From a virus: DNA of 47,129 bases. The translations under genes and the position numbers were made by a program. Shown here piece by piece: positions 1 to 9,639 of the stretch; position 1 is the first letter of the stretch; each line of letters begins with the position of its first letter. The stretch spans positions 1 through 47,129 of IMG/VR virus record IMGVR_UViG_3300048591_000481, one strand, 5' to 3'. The notes beneath the pieces were generated by a model. The model was not told the origin of the DNA. It saw only the letters and a program-made list of their open reading frames with translations, and made no database searches.

Positions 1-7
1 ATATGAG

Positions 8-30
8 AATTATATACTTCGTATATAATT
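8..30. repeat. perfect short inverted repeat at left end
   Basis: Ten-base arms (8-17 and 21-30) are exact reverse complements around a three-base loop TTC. No T-run follows on either strand, so it is not a standard terminator. It may be an operator, a cruciform or an RNA hairpin in the leader of leftward transcripts. Confidence 0.6.
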
Positions 31-52
31 GTGGTAAAAGCTGGTTAATTAT

Positions 53-81
53 TATTATATATATTATGTATATATATAATA
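53..81. repeat. AT-only inverted repeat in the left control region
   Basis: Arms 53-63 and 71-81 are 11-base complements made only of A and T, around a seven-base loop. It lies in a highly AT-rich stretch (about 40-110) of the divergent control region. An easily melted origin or regulatory element is possible, but AT-rich DNA makes such repeats by chance. Confidence 0.35.
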
Positions 82-134
82 CAGTATAATATATAATTAA
101 TAAGATTGAATAAGTTTTGCGGGAATGACCCTCA

Positions 135-163
135 AAGGTAAGGAATAAAGAGAACAAAGTCAA
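135..163 (-). promoter_or_regulatory. possible leftward promoter
   Basis: On the minus strand a TTGACT box (158-163) is followed, after 17 bases, by TACCTT (135-140). The bases before the -35 box (TTTTTAACAGGTA) nearly match those before the strong minus-strand promoter at 41982-42010 and resemble those at 3673. The -10 box is weak. It would fire off the left end, into the minus-strand arm if the genome is circular. Confidence 0.4.
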
Positions 164-212
164 TACCTGTTAAAAATATATTATAAGATACAATTATATT
201 TTCTTTCATATA

Positions 213-241
213 TTGACAAGAATAGAATACGATATTATATT
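213..241 (+). promoter_or_regulatory. sigma70-type promoter for the rightward arm
   Basis: A consensus TTGACA (213-218), a 17-base spacer and TATATT (236-241) lie 27 bases before the first rightward gene. This is the best-placed promoter for the packaging and structural genes. Confidence 0.75.
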
Positions 242-267
242 TACAATTATAATTTATAGGAAGAGAT

Positions 268-567
268 ATGGAAACCAAAGATGTTAAATATATCAAATCA
301 GTATATGAAAGATTAGAGCAGTATTCAACACCTGCTTACAAGATTAAAACATTACAAGATGGTACTATCACAAAAGAATTTCCACCAAACTATTCAGAAT
401 ATGATAATCTTGAGAAAGCTAAGTATGAGTGGTTTTGTAAAGCGGTAAACTTCGATAAAGATATATGTGAAGCTATACTACATCCGAAAGCATGCTCATT
501 AAGATTGGAAGTACAAAGAATGAATTTAGCACATTTAATGGTAAAAGCAAGTGAATTTAACAGATAG
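268..567 (+). CDS. hypothetical protein, first gene of rightward arm
   Basis: A 99-residue mixed-charge protein without a recognised family. It starts at an ATG preceded by a GGAAGAG ribosome site. It is the first gene after the promoter at 213-241 and is followed, with overlap, by another small ORF and then the packaging genes. No membrane segment or metal motif is visible. By position it could be a terminase accessory or small-subunit protein, but nothing in the sequence shows that. Confidence 0.7.
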   Translation: METKDVKYIKSVYERLEQYSTPAYKIKTLQDGTITKEFPPNYSEYDNLEKAKYEWFCKAVNFDKDICEAILHPKACSLRLEVQRMNLAHLMVKASEFNR

Positions 568-733
568 AAAAGTAATAATAGATACTAAGGCGGTTATCAT
601 ATTATACACATATAATAACTGTTTATACGTTGCTCACCTTTATAATGGTAAAAATATCATAGTAAGTGGTATGTATGCTACTAAAGATGAAGCAATTAAT
701 TCTGTAAAAAATTATGAGGAAGTATGCGACTAA
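551..733 (+). CDS. small hypothetical protein (GTG start)
   Basis: A 60-residue ORF that starts at a GTG inside the last codons of the previous gene and ends ten bases into the next, so translation is probably coupled. The ribosome site is weak. The protein is rich in Ile, Val and Tyr and looks like a small beta/alpha fold with no recognised motif. The tight packing on both sides is the main support. Confidence 0.55.
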   Translation: MNLTDRKVIIDTKAVIILYTYNNCLYVAHLYNGKNIIVSGMYATKDEAINSVKNYEEVCD

Positions 734-1824
734 TTGATATTGATGCAATTAAATCTAAAGCAACGATTTATGAAACAGAGGCAGGTAAGTTAGTAAGATA
801 TGATAACTATGAGGAGTTTAGAATACATGAACCTGATGCTAAGGTAATTGAGAGTTACATAGATTTGATAATTATGATTAGAGATGAAAGTATCAACTTA
901 GAGTATAAGGTGGAAAGTACTTCTAATATAATCTATGTAGCTGATAAAAATGTATGGGTAAAAACAAATGATAAGTTTGTACCTGATTATGCTGATAATA
1001 ATATAGAAGTTACATACCAAACAGACTCACAAGGAAACCCTATCCCTACTGATGGATGTTATGTTAAGTTAATAGGCTTGCTAAGTTTAACACTTAAAAT
1101 TGTTTTATACCTATCAACAGGACTTGCTGAAGTTAATGTTAAACAATGGAATGTTACAGGAGCTGTTAGAACACAATTCAAAGCTCCTAAAACAGTACCC
1201 ACCAGAGGGGCGGGGTCATATCAAGCAGCATTGAAAAGAATATTAGGCAGAAGATACCCTGATGCTAATATGTATAAGTTTCTATTTGCTTTCTTACATC
1301 CAAGTTCTCCTGGGTTTATGGATATGAGACGCTCAAGAAAGCTGGGATTTAATAATAAAATAAGAGTAGAAGACATAGATAAAATATTTTTAACACCTTC
1401 ATTTAGGATAGCTATGACACAAGTAATTAAAATGTTAATGCCAGAATTAAAACAGGAAGTAAAGAAACAATTTACACCTGAACAGTTAGTAGGCATATTA
1501 GTACAAGCTGCAGAGAAAGCAGGTGGTGATAAAGGTTCTGTAAAAGAATTAATGGAAGTATTTGATAAAATTAAAAGCATTGGTTATGAGGAAGATGTAA
1601 CAATAGAAGATACAAGAGTAATGCTTCCAGATGCAAATTTATTGTCTAACTCTTCTTTTGGTAAACCACCAGAAGTTAAACCACTACAAGTCCAAGAGTA
1701 TGATGCCACAGAAGAAATATTAAATACACCTACACCTAATTTTACCTCTGAAGAATTAGAAGAGTTAAGAGATGATTTAGGAGGAGTTGAAGGCTTTACT
1801 ATGGATGATGAAGAGGATGACTAA
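724..1824 (+). CDS. hypothetical packaging-region protein, possible small terminase
   Basis: A 366-residue protein directly upstream of, and overlapping, the large terminase gene. The middle is basic and helix-rich (about residues 150-300: Arg/Lys clusters such as RRSRKLGFNNK), and the C-terminus is very acidic (ends in DDEEDD). A basic region plus acidic tail and this position suit a DNA-recognition subunit of the packaging motor, but it is longer than usual small terminases and no helix-turn-helix was recognised with certainty. GAGGAAG before the ATG serves as ribosome site. Function is inferred from position only. Confidence 0.75.
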   Translation: MRLIDIDAIKSKATIYETEAGKLVRYDNYEEFRIHEPDAKVIESYIDLIIMIRDESINLEYKVESTSNIIYVADKNVWVKTNDKFVPDYADNNIEVTYQTDSQGNPIPTDGCYVKLIGLLSLTLKIVLYLSTGLAEVNVKQWNVTGAVRTQFKAPKTVPTRGAGSYQAALKRILGRRYPDANMYKFLFAFLHPSSPGFMDMRRSRKLGFNNKIRVEDIDKIFLTPSFRIAMTQVIKMLMPELKQEVKKQFTPEQLVGILVQAAEKAGGDKGSVKELMEVFDKIKSIGYEEDVTIEDTRVMLPDANLLSNSSFGKPPEVKPLQVQEYDATEEILNTPTPNFTSEELEELRDDLGGVEGFTMDDEEDD

Positions 1825-3655
1825 ACTTCTCCCTGTGCGGAAGACACCAGGTAACAATTTATTACAATATCTGCCAAGATGGCAACAGAATAACTCACCT
1901 AAAAATTTAGGTATAGTCAGATTCTTATTTGATATGTATGAAATTAATAGACAACTTGGTAACCCTCCGTTAATCAGAGATTTCAAACCCGAATATGGTG
2001 TAGCCCCGTGGGCATCTGATGCTTTATCTTCTTGGTTTGATTATGAACCTGGAATGACTAAGGATGATTGGTGTCATGTCGTAGCTACCCATAGAGAAGC
2101 ATCTAAATCCACTTGGTATTCTTTCGTATTACCTATATACCTGATGTTAGTAGGTCAATATGGAATATATCATAATGATAATTTATTACCAGAATTTGAT
2201 TATACTGTTTTACGTGGTAAAAATAGCAAAGAAGCTCAAAAGCGTATTATGAATATAAGTAACTTCTTTAATAAGCCCATTATTAAATTACTATTCGGAG
2301 ATGTTAAACCTTCATACAAAGAAGTAAAAGAAAAAGAAGCTAAAGATACAGGTGGGTTGTTAATTCTTTCTAATGGATATATCTTTGAATGCTCAGGTAT
2401 AGAGCAACCATCCAGAGGATTAAACATATTCTCTGTTAGACCAAAACTATTTATATTTGATGACGTTCAGAATAAAGAAAATACTAAAACTGAAGAACGT
2501 AGAAGAGGTATAGATGAAGAAGTTATGATGGAATCCTTCGGAGCAGTAGCCGATGAAGGTAGTATGATATATATTGGCAATAAAGTACATAGAGCTGATA
2601 CATTAGGAAGACTATTAGACAAAGATAACCCAGTGTGGAAGAAACATTTCTACACATTGACTATGAGAAAGGAAGATGGTGTACTACTTCCAGGAGTTGG
2701 TGATTTAGCTAATGAGACTCCTATGTGGGGTAAGAGATGGACAATAGAAGCTGTTAAAAAACGTAAAGAATTTTATGAATCACAGCCAAATTTAGGTGGA
2801 TTAAAAGGATTTCTGAAAGAATATTATAATATTATTAAGTCTGATACAGATTATAAGATTAAATATTACCTTGCAACTTATGAATATACCCATAATATTA
2901 ACTGGTTGGTCTTTACAAAGCCAGATGGTAGTAAAGAATACAAGAATATTTTCGTTACCATCGGGTTTGACCCTGCTATTTCTGATAGAAAGCATGCTTG
3001 TGATAGTGCGATAACTGTTTTAGCTGTTGATAGCGACCATAATCGTTATATCTTAGAGCAAATTTATGGTAAATGGGATATACACGACAGATATTATGAT
3101 GGAGAAGAGAAAGTATTACCAATAGCTCTGCTACCTGAAGACCTTGTTAAAGTTAAAAGACGTGGTTCGGTGGAACAAGTAGCTCGTACAGCATTAAAAT
3201 GGCACGCAGATGCAATAGATGTGGAAACAGAAGTAGGAACTCAATGGACTTTCTATAATGAATTAGTAGAAACCCTTAAATCTGTTAATTTTACTAAGCA
3301 TCCAGTGCCAGAAAAAAGTCCTGCAGAAGGAAAATTAGAGAAATTAAAGCAAATCCCTTTGATGTATTTTGAATCTGGTAAATATAATCTGCCTGGTGTT
3401 ATAGATAAAAATGGTATGGTGAGTTGTAGAGAAGATATTAAACCATTTGAAAATGATGTAATAGCATTTCCTGATTGTGCTAAAGACAGATTAGATTCAG
3501 TATATTTAGCTGAACAAGTAATATCATATCCTCGCAGTATTCCTTTTAATCCACTTGGGTATCATAAAGAAGAAGAAGAAGATAAGAAGCATCAAGTAAA
3601 ACAATATAAAAAGAAAACATTACTAAATGAATTTGAAGCGTGGATAGTAGATTAA
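1805..3655 (+). CDS. terL: terminase large subunit
   Basis: ATPase and nuclease of the DNA packaging motor. The N-terminal ATPase has a Walker A-like segment THREASKSTW (about residue 97), like the R/K-rich P-loop of many phage terminases, and a Walker B segment LFIFDD (about residue 215). The C-terminal RNase H-like nuclease shows IGFDPAISD (about residue 385) and a late acidic RLDS motif (about residue 560). The protein is about 616 residues, a usual size. The frame is open from a TTG at 1787. ATG 1805 is chosen because an AAGG lies 11 bases upstream, but ATG 1808 or 1817 are also possible. The start overlaps the end of the previous gene. Confidence 0.92.
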   Translation: MMKRMTKLLPVRKTPGNNLLQYLPRWQQNNSPKNLGIVRFLFDMYEINRQLGNPPLIRDFKPEYGVAPWASDALSSWFDYEPGMTKDDWCHVVATHREASKSTWYSFVLPIYLMLVGQYGIYHNDNLLPEFDYTVLRGKNSKEAQKRIMNISNFFNKPIIKLLFGDVKPSYKEVKEKEAKDTGGLLILSNGYIFECSGIEQPSRGLNIFSVRPKLFIFDDVQNKENTKTEERRRGIDEEVMMESFGAVADEGSMIYIGNKVHRADTLGRLLDKDNPVWKKHFYTLTMRKEDGVLLPGVGDLANETPMWGKRWTIEAVKKRKEFYESQPNLGGLKGFLKEYYNIIKSDTDYKIKYYLATYEYTHNINWLVFTKPDGSKEYKNIFVTIGFDPAISDRKHACDSAITVLAVDSDHNRYILEQIYGKWDIHDRYYDGEEKVLPIALLPEDLVKVKRRGSVEQVARTALKWHADAIDVETEVGTQWTFYNELVETLKSVNFTKHPVPEKSPAEGKLEKLKQIPLMYFESGKYNLPGVIDKNGMVSCREDIKPFENDVIAFPDCAKDRLDSVYLAEQVISYPRSIPFNPLGYHKEEEEDKKHQVKQYKKKTLLNEFEAWIVD

Positions 3656-3672
3656 TTATTTTTTAACACCTA

Positions 3673-3701
3673 TTGACAAACGAATTTTTATTTAGTATGT
3701 T
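3673..3701 (+). promoter_or_regulatory. sigma70-type promoter before portal gene
   Basis: TTGACA (3673-3678), 17-base spacer, TATGTT (3696-3701), in an 87-base gap between terminase and portal. The upstream bases TTTTTTAACA resemble those of the minus-strand promoter at 42010, suggesting a shared extended promoter type. Confidence 0.6.
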
Positions 3702-3742
3702 TTAATTCATTAAAAAAACATTTCAATACAGGGTATGCACTG

Positions 3743-5692
3743 ATGTCCAAAGAGTGGAAAGAGGAATACCAAAAAGAGAATTACAAAGATTTCAGAGACA
3801 ATGCTAACCACCGTAATTCTTGGGAAAAAGACGCATCACGTTTTGAAAGGTTTAGATATGGTAGCCATTTCTCAACTTCAGAAGAAGCAGAACTATTAGC
3901 TTTTAGACAAGCCCCACTTCCTATATCAATAACAACCGCCATTTGCGATAGTGCCGAAGCAATGATGATTTCCTCCAAACCCGCCATAAAAGTCGCCCCT
4001 ATCATTCACCCATATAGAGAGGAATTGACCAACCGCTCTAAAAAAGTTGCACAAATCTATAACTATCTTATTTCAAAAAGCTGGTACGATTCGCTTGGCG
4101 GTTTGCAGTACGACAGAGTTATAAGGGATTCAAGTAATGTAGGGCATGGACTTTTTTATATAGTTCCACGTAATGAATATGGTGAATTTACGGTAGATAT
4201 TAAACATCTTAATTGGCGTAGTTTTTATCCTCATCCATTAACACGTTCTCCTTTCTATGAAGATTCAGACAATATGGTTATAGCAATGGAGATGTCTAAA
4301 TTAGCTGCATTTAGATTTGTTAAATCCATTGAACCTGACATAACAGAACAAAGATTTGAAGAAGACTTTGTAAAAGGTGCACCATCACCATTACAAGCAA
4401 CATCTTCTCGTTACTCACCAGCTTCTCAACGTAATGGTTCAGTATTATTTGTGCAGAAATTAGTTCTTGAAGAACAATTTATGCATATAATAATACCTAT
4501 GGTTAAAGATTTGAATTATGAAGAGTCTCAAGTAGGTTATAGAGTAGTGCAAGAATTAACTCCACAGCTTACTTCTATGGAGAGAGATGGTAAAATTAAA
4601 ATTGTTAAAGAACGCAGATTAGTTTTAACTGAATACACATCAATAGGGAGATTAGGATATAAAATAGTATATCCCATATCCAACTATAATATAGTCCCAC
4701 TTACTTATGACCACTTAGATAATCCTTATCCGCTTGGTCGTGTATGGTATATGTATCCTTTACAAAGAGCATTGAATAAATTTATGATGATAGCTCTTAT
4801 CAATGGTTCTTTAATGAACTCAATGAGAGTTGTATATGAAAAAGATTCTATACCTGATATAGATGAATGGAAGCGTAATTTTGCTAAACCAGGAGCTATG
4901 TTAGCATGGGAACAAAAGATTCCAGGTATGACAAAACCTCCTACAATACTTGAAAGTAAACCATTAACAGAAGCGTGGTTGTCAATGCCTAAATATATTA
5001 CATCTGTAATGGAATATGTAAGTGGTATATTTGGTGTTATGATGGGAGATGCTCAAAACTCACCTGATGTATTTAGTACAGTAGCTTCTTTACAATCGGC
5101 AGGTGGTAATAAAATTAAAAGAAGACTTGCGCAATCAGATGCGGCTCTATCTAAAGTAGGAAGTGTAGTAGCAGAATTTTATAAAGAGTATGCACCGCCT
5201 AATGGATTTTCGATAGCGATAGATGCTAACGGAGAGATGCAAGAAGCACAGAAGTATAATGTATTGAGAATGACTGAAGATAAACAAATAGAGATAGACC
5301 CTGAAACTGATTTAAGTCTTGGTTTCAAAGATGTAAGATTTACAACACAAGGTTCATCGGGATTTGAAAGTGGTACAGAAGCAGCATTAATGACAAACTT
5401 AGCAACGCAATTAAAAGTACCGCAACTGCTACCAGCTATATTAAGACGTATTAATATTCCAGATGTAGATAAGATTATAGAAGACATAAGCGTTGTAAAT
5501 CAGCAAAATGCTACAATAGAACAGCTACAAAAGATGGTGACAGACCTTGATAGTAAGAGCAAGATACTTGCTAATCAAGTACAGCAGAAAGGATTTGAAA
5601 CAGAAAATGCTAAGTTCTCTTCTAAATTAAAAGAGATTTTAACTGAAGTAAAAAATAATCCAGAATCAATTAACAATTACTTAGGAGTATAA
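3743..5692 (+). CDS. portal protein
   Basis: A 649-residue protein between large terminase and scaffold, the normal place for the portal. The portal is the dodecameric ring at the packaging vertex. Typical portal features are visible: an N-terminal region with a conserved basic/aromatic start, a central hydrophobic segment around GRVWYMYPLQRALNKFMMIALI (split: YPLQRALNK and MMIALI), and a helical C-terminus ending in a coiled coil (about residues 590-640: ATIEQLQKMVTDLDSK). Its length fits podoviral portals. The first 120 codons or so look slightly richer in GC than the rest. The call rests on synteny and general sequence type. Confidence 0.85.
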   Translation: MSKEWKEEYQKENYKDFRDNANHRNSWEKDASRFERFRYGSHFSTSEEAELLAFRQAPLPISITTAICDSAEAMMISSKPAIKVAPIIHPYREELTNRSKKVAQIYNYLISKSWYDSLGGLQYDRVIRDSSNVGHGLFYIVPRNEYGEFTVDIKHLNWRSFYPHPLTRSPFYEDSDNMVIAMEMSKLAAFRFVKSIEPDITEQRFEEDFVKGAPSPLQATSSRYSPASQRNGSVLFVQKLVLEEQFMHIIIPMVKDLNYEESQVGYRVVQELTPQLTSMERDGKIKIVKERRLVLTEYTSIGRLGYKIVYPISNYNIVPLTYDHLDNPYPLGRVWYMYPLQRALNKFMMIALINGSLMNSMRVVYEKDSIPDIDEWKRNFAKPGAMLAWEQKIPGMTKPPTILESKPLTEAWLSMPKYITSVMEYVSGIFGVMMGDAQNSPDVFSTVASLQSAGGNKIKRRLAQSDAALSKVGSVVAEFYKEYAPPNGFSIAIDANGEMQEAQKYNVLRMTEDKQIEIDPETDLSLGFKDVRFTTQGSSGFESGTEAALMTNLATQLKVPQLLPAILRRINIPDVDKIIEDISVVNQQNATIEQLQKMVTDLDSKSKILANQVQQKGFETENAKFSSKLKEILTEVKNNPESINNYLGV

Positions 5693-5694
5693 TA

Positions 5695-6855
5695 ATGGCT
5701 GAAGAAGCTGTGCAAAATGAAATAATAGAAGAAGAAGTATCGTCAGCAGAAACTGAAATAATACCTGTTGAAAAGAAAGCTATACGCAGTGGTGCAAGTA
5801 GAGAAATGGCTAATGCTAATAAATCTACTAAATCTACTGAAGTAGAAAATCCTGTTGAAAATAAAACTTATGATTATACTTACATCAAAGATTTATCTTC
5901 AGAAGATTATAAGAAGTACGAACCTATTAAATCTAAATATGGAGAAGACTTATATTATCAGACAGTAGTATTAGCAAATGATGTGAAGAAACAACAGCGT
6001 TTAGTGGCTGAAAGAGAGAGAGAATTAAACACTTATAAGTCTGCTAAACCTGAAGAAGAATTAAGCAAGTACAGAGAATTTACTGAAGGAATGCGTAAAG
6101 ATGCTATTGGAACATATAAGAGATTCCAGAAAGAATTTAATTTACCAGATTCTGATTTTCTTGAAAAGCAAATATCTTCAGGTAGTACACAAGACAGATT
6201 AGAACAATGGCAAGATAATGAATTAGTACCTAAGATAGAAAAAAGATTTAAGTTAGATGCTGATACATTTTTATATGACCCTTCAGAAGCATATAAAGCT
6301 GGTACTCCTTCATATGAGTATAGGGTAGCAACTGAAAGGAAAGAACAAGAATTTAATAATGAATACGAACAGACACAGAGCAGACAAAGAGAAGTAATTA
6401 CAACTGTTAAACAACAGCTTGATGAAGATATGAAATATCTTAAAGAAACTTTTTTTGCTCCGTCTAATTATGAAGTAAAAAATGAAACAGGAAGTGTTAT
6501 AAATGCTGAGGAAGCCAACAAGAAAGCTGATGAAATGTTCACAGCTTTTCTTACTAAACTTGATGAGAATCAGAATGCTATTAAAGAGGGGAAATTTTCT
6601 GCAGAGCAGAACCCGTATTCTTTAAGAGTTATATTCAGAGGAACGCATTTTGACGAGTTAGCTAAGGCACGTGAGGATAAAGCTATTGCTTCCATACATA
6701 AGCAATACAATGCTAAAGGTCTTTACTTGCCATCGAATGAGAATCCGACTGATGCTACTAAAGTTAAAAGTGAAAATATTAATGCACAATCAAATGAAAC
6801 AAGAAGAAAATTCAGCCCTGCATTCAGGGAAATTAGTAGAAATTCAAAGGAGTAA
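5695..6855 (+). CDS. scaffold protein
   Basis: A 386-residue, strongly charged, Glu/Lys/Gln-rich and mostly helical protein placed between portal and major coat protein. This composition and place are those of capsid scaffold proteins, which template head assembly and leave before packaging. The N-terminus is acidic (EEEV, EIIPVE) and the C-terminus is basic (RRKF...REISRNSKE), as in scaffolds that bind coat protein by a basic C-terminal end. The start has AGGAG seven bases upstream. The gene ends three bases before the coat gene start. Confidence 0.8.
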   Translation: MAEEAVQNEIIEEEVSSAETEIIPVEKKAIRSGASREMANANKSTKSTEVENPVENKTYDYTYIKDLSSEDYKKYEPIKSKYGEDLYYQTVVLANDVKKQQRLVAERERELNTYKSAKPEEELSKYREFTEGMRKDAIGTYKRFQKEFNLPDSDFLEKQISSGSTQDRLEQWQDNELVPKIEKRFKLDADTFLYDPSEAYKAGTPSYEYRVATERKEQEFNNEYEQTQSRQREVITTVKQQLDEDMKYLKETFFAPSNYEVKNETGSVINAEEANKKADEMFTAFLTKLDENQNAIKEGKFSAEQNPYSLRVIFRGTHFDELAKAREDKAIASIHKQYNAKGLYLPSNENPTDATKVKSENINAQSNETRRKFSPAFREISRNSKE

Positions 6856-6858
6856 ACA

Positions 6859-8262
6859 ATGGCAGGTTTAGATAATACCGTATATCGTGGATTTTATGAT
6901 AGTCCACACATACAAGACAGAGCCAGACAGTACGCTCAGCAAGGAGATTTATTCAAGTATTTTGCAATAAGAGAAATTAATCCACTGTCTATATTGACAG
7001 TCATCTCTGAAAAGCTCGGTACAGTTCCTGCTGATATGATTACAGATTGGCGTTTTAGATACCAAGAGTATGATGAATTAGATTACAAAGCAACACTTGA
7101 AGCTGCATCTGCACAACCAGCGAGTGGTTCTTTGATTGACTATGTAAAAATAAGAAATAATTTTGCAAGTGGTCTTCATACGAACTTTCGTTTAGCAACA
7201 GATAAGACATTTACTAAAGTGGCAGTAACAGCTCATACAGATGTATCAGCAACCTTTAGTCCTTCAACAGGTATTTATTTACCAGAAGTATTAAAGATAC
7301 TTGCTATTGGAGAGCCAGATAGTGCATTTGAAGGCAATGCAGGAGCAAGTGGTTTTTCTTGGCTCAAAGTAAAAAGAGCACACGGAGCGGCTACTGCAAC
7401 AACAGGACAGTTAATAGCAATACCAACAGGTACTACATTAACCATAGTGAACTCTGTAGCTAAAACCAATCAAAGACCAAATCCACCTATTACAAAGAAT
7501 GGAAGTTATCTTGAGAATTGCATTCAGATTACCAGAGAATCTTACGGTATCGGTGAGCATCTTACACAAGGTGGCGGTATCAAGACTTACTTAATGCAAA
7601 ATGGTGAAGACCAATTAGACTTGAATTTTACATTGAACATTACACGTTTAATGAAGACCATCGAAAGGAGTATCGTGATGGGTAAAAAGTCTATGGTTGA
7701 ATTTGGTAATGAATCAGAATATGAAACAGGTGGTATCTTAGAATTTATTCCTTCTGATAATTATATTAACGCTAATGGATTACTTAACATAAGCCGTATC
7801 AACAATATAGTAGCTCAAGCATTTGATGTTTCGGGTGTAAGAGAATTATATATGTTCGGTGGAAGTAGCTATACTAAAAACTTAGCTGCAGCTTACGAAG
7901 GTAAGCGTGGATTTGGTGATAATACTCAATTATCAGTTAATTATGGAATGAAAGTTAATACTATCGAAAGTACGGGTAGAGATGGAGTAATCCATTATAT
8001 TAATGCTCCTATTCTTTCTGAATTAGGTATGGATAATCAAGCATTAATTCTTAATTTAACTGAATATAATTACGGTGAAAAAGGCAAGTATGGTAGTTTC
8101 CAGATAGCGGAGAAAGTCCCTATGAGAGATGACCCAGAGGATGCTGATTCATACGAATCTAATTCAGGATTCAAAGGAACTTGGCGTGAGATGTATCATG
8201 CTTATGGTTTAGTTCGCAGATTAGCCAATACTCATTTCAAAGTATATGGTATTACAGAATAA
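6859..8262 (+). CDS. major capsid protein
   Basis: A 467-residue protein following scaffold. It is low in Cys and rich in beta and turn segments, and has features common in major coat proteins: an N-terminal arm (DNTVYRGFYDS), an insertion-rich middle, and a C-terminal region ending in an acidic DDPEDADSY loop. The coat protein of P22-like or N4-gp56-like podoviruses has a similar size and start. AAAGGAG precedes the ATG. Identity as coat is inferred from position, length and a strong ribosome site. Confidence 0.85.
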   Translation: MAGLDNTVYRGFYDSPHIQDRARQYAQQGDLFKYFAIREINPLSILTVISEKLGTVPADMITDWRFRYQEYDELDYKATLEAASAQPASGSLIDYVKIRNNFASGLHTNFRLATDKTFTKVAVTAHTDVSATFSPSTGIYLPEVLKILAIGEPDSAFEGNAGASGFSWLKVKRAHGAATATTGQLIAIPTGTTLTIVNSVAKTNQRPNPPITKNGSYLENCIQITRESYGIGEHLTQGGGIKTYLMQNGEDQLDLNFTLNITRLMKTIERSIVMGKKSMVEFGNESEYETGGILEFIPSDNYINANGLLNISRINNIVAQAFDVSGVRELYMFGGSSYTKNLAAAYEGKRGFGDNTQLSVNYGMKVNTIESTGRDGVIHYINAPILSELGMDNQALILNLTEYNYGEKGKYGSFQIAEKVPMRDDPEDADSYESNSGFKGTWREMYHAYGLVRRLANTHFKVYGITE

Positions 8263-8273
8263 AGGAGAATATT

Positions 8274-8624
8274 ATGCCAGAATCATTGTCATATAATAAA
8301 TTTGCATTAATACCAGTGGCATTAGAAAATGATGCCGATAGACCTGGAAGTTTATTAATGGAATATTTTGAAGTATCTGTTACCATTGGCACAAACACAG
8401 GTGATGTAGAAGTCCCGACAACACTTGGTGAAGTACTTGGTATTATACCATTTCATTCTTCTTCGGTGTTTGCGGCTGGTGATTCAATAAATAACTACAC
8501 AACTGATGGAGTTATAACAACAGGTGCAGTAACAGTAAGGGTAAATACAACTTCGATTGCTGATGGAGCTTTAGTAATCAAAGGATTTTTAATAGGTAGA
8601 AAAGCATTTACAGTGTTAAGCTAA
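8274..8624 (+). CDS. small head protein, possible capsid decoration
   Basis: A 116-residue, Gly/Thr/Val-rich, almost certainly all-beta protein directly after the coat gene, with AAGGAG before the ATG. Small beta proteins next to the coat gene often bind the capsid surface as decoration or head-stabilising proteins. No motif proves this. The neighbour at 8635 has the same size and composition, so the two may be related or act together. Confidence 0.72.
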   Translation: MPESLSYNKFALIPVALENDADRPGSLLMEYFEVSVTIGTNTGDVEVPTTLGEVLGIIPFHSSSVFAAGDSINNYTTDGVITTGAVTVRVNTTSIADGALVIKGFLIGRKAFTVLS

Positions 8625-8634
8625 GGAGGATGAT

Positions 8635-8955
8635 ATGCCAACTGATGCTAAAACATTACAGATTGGAACAGCTAATGAATTACTTGCTGACATAAGAAAT
8701 GCAGGAACACCATTTTATGAAAAGAATATTATGATATTCTCTCATAGATATGTTGCGGGCACGGATTACACAGTAGGTAATAATCTTACAATAACAGTAG
8801 ATGGTGCACAAGAAATACTATTTGCTGATATTAAAGAAGTGTTAGCGGCTACTAACAGTGCTTTGGGATTTTCAGAAACGAATAAAGTCCTAACAACTGC
8901 GGCTACTAATGGAAGCTCGTTAGCAATACAAGTAAACCTTATCGTTAAGGTCTAA
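8635..8955 (+). CDS. small head protein
   Basis: A 106-residue beta-rich protein with a strong ribosome site (AAGGAGG before the ATG). It starts ten bases after the previous gene. Ala, Thr and Asn are abundant, and charged residues lie mainly in the first half. It is likely a virion head or neck component expressed with the coat gene. Family not recognised. Confidence 0.7.
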   Translation: MPTDAKTLQIGTANELLADIRNAGTPFYEKNIMIFSHRYVAGTDYTVGNNLTITVDGAQEILFADIKEVLAATNSALGFSETNKVLTTAATNGSSLAIQVNLIVKV

Positions 8956-8958
8956 TAA

Positions 8959-9639
8959 ATGACCTTCGGTAATTTCATATTACAGTTAAGAGAGCGTCTG
9001 CAAGATTTAAGAAAAGCAGACGCATCTCTTATTACTCTCCCATCAGAAGATGGTGTTAGATGGACTGCAAGTAGTTTAATGAATATAGCGAATCAATCAT
9101 TTTTAGAATTAACAAGAATGATTTCGATACACATTAAAAGTCCTGCTATACGTCAAATGGTAGGCAATGAATTTTTTATATCCCCGAGTGTAACTCTTAC
9201 CACTGGTAGTAATGGCATTATAGCTTTAGGTTCTTCTGTATTATCAATTATTGAAATGGTAGTAATAGAAGGTGGTGTCAGCACTCCTGTAGTTTATGTA
9301 TCACCAACAGTTTATATAAGCTATTTATCTTCAGATACTAAACCGAGAAAAGAATCAAAATTCTTCACTATAATGTATGACGAAACAACATCGACACCAA
9401 ATATTTACACTATAAATGTTGGTGCAAGTAAGACAGTTACTATGACCTACATATTCAGAAAAGGTAATTATACTTCTGATAATTATAGCACATCAATATA
9501 TTTAACAGGTTTAGATGATTTATTATTAGATATGGCAGAAAGAGAATGTAGGGATAGAGAGCATAATTGGGAAAGGAGTAAGATGTTAGATGTAAGAATT
9601 ATGGCTAAGTTATCAATTAATATTAGGGAGATGCAATAA
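8959..9639 (+). CDS. head-tail connector / neck protein candidate
   Basis: A 226-residue protein. The N-terminal half is helical (LRERLQDLRKADASL; NIANQSFLELTRMI) and the C-terminal part ends in an acidic helix (LLLDMAERECRDRE). This pattern, and the place after small head proteins, match adaptor proteins that bind under the portal. It overlaps the next gene by one base (TAATG). The ribosome site is weak, so translation may be coupled to the previous gene, which ends three bases upstream. Confidence 0.7.
   Translation: MTFGNFILQLRERLQDLRKADASLITLPSEDGVRWTASSLMNIANQSFLELTRMISIHIKSPAIRQMVGNEFFISPSVTLTTGSNGIIALGSSVLSIIEMVVIEGGVSTPVVYVSPTVYISYLSSDTKPRKESKFFTIMYDETTSTPNIYTINVGASKTVTMTYIFRKGNYTSDNYSTSIYLTGLDDLLLDMAERECRDREHNWERSKMLDVRIMAKLSINIREMQ

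Noticed and set aside
8-30. Terminator at the left end
   Set aside because: The hairpin lacks a T-run on either strand.
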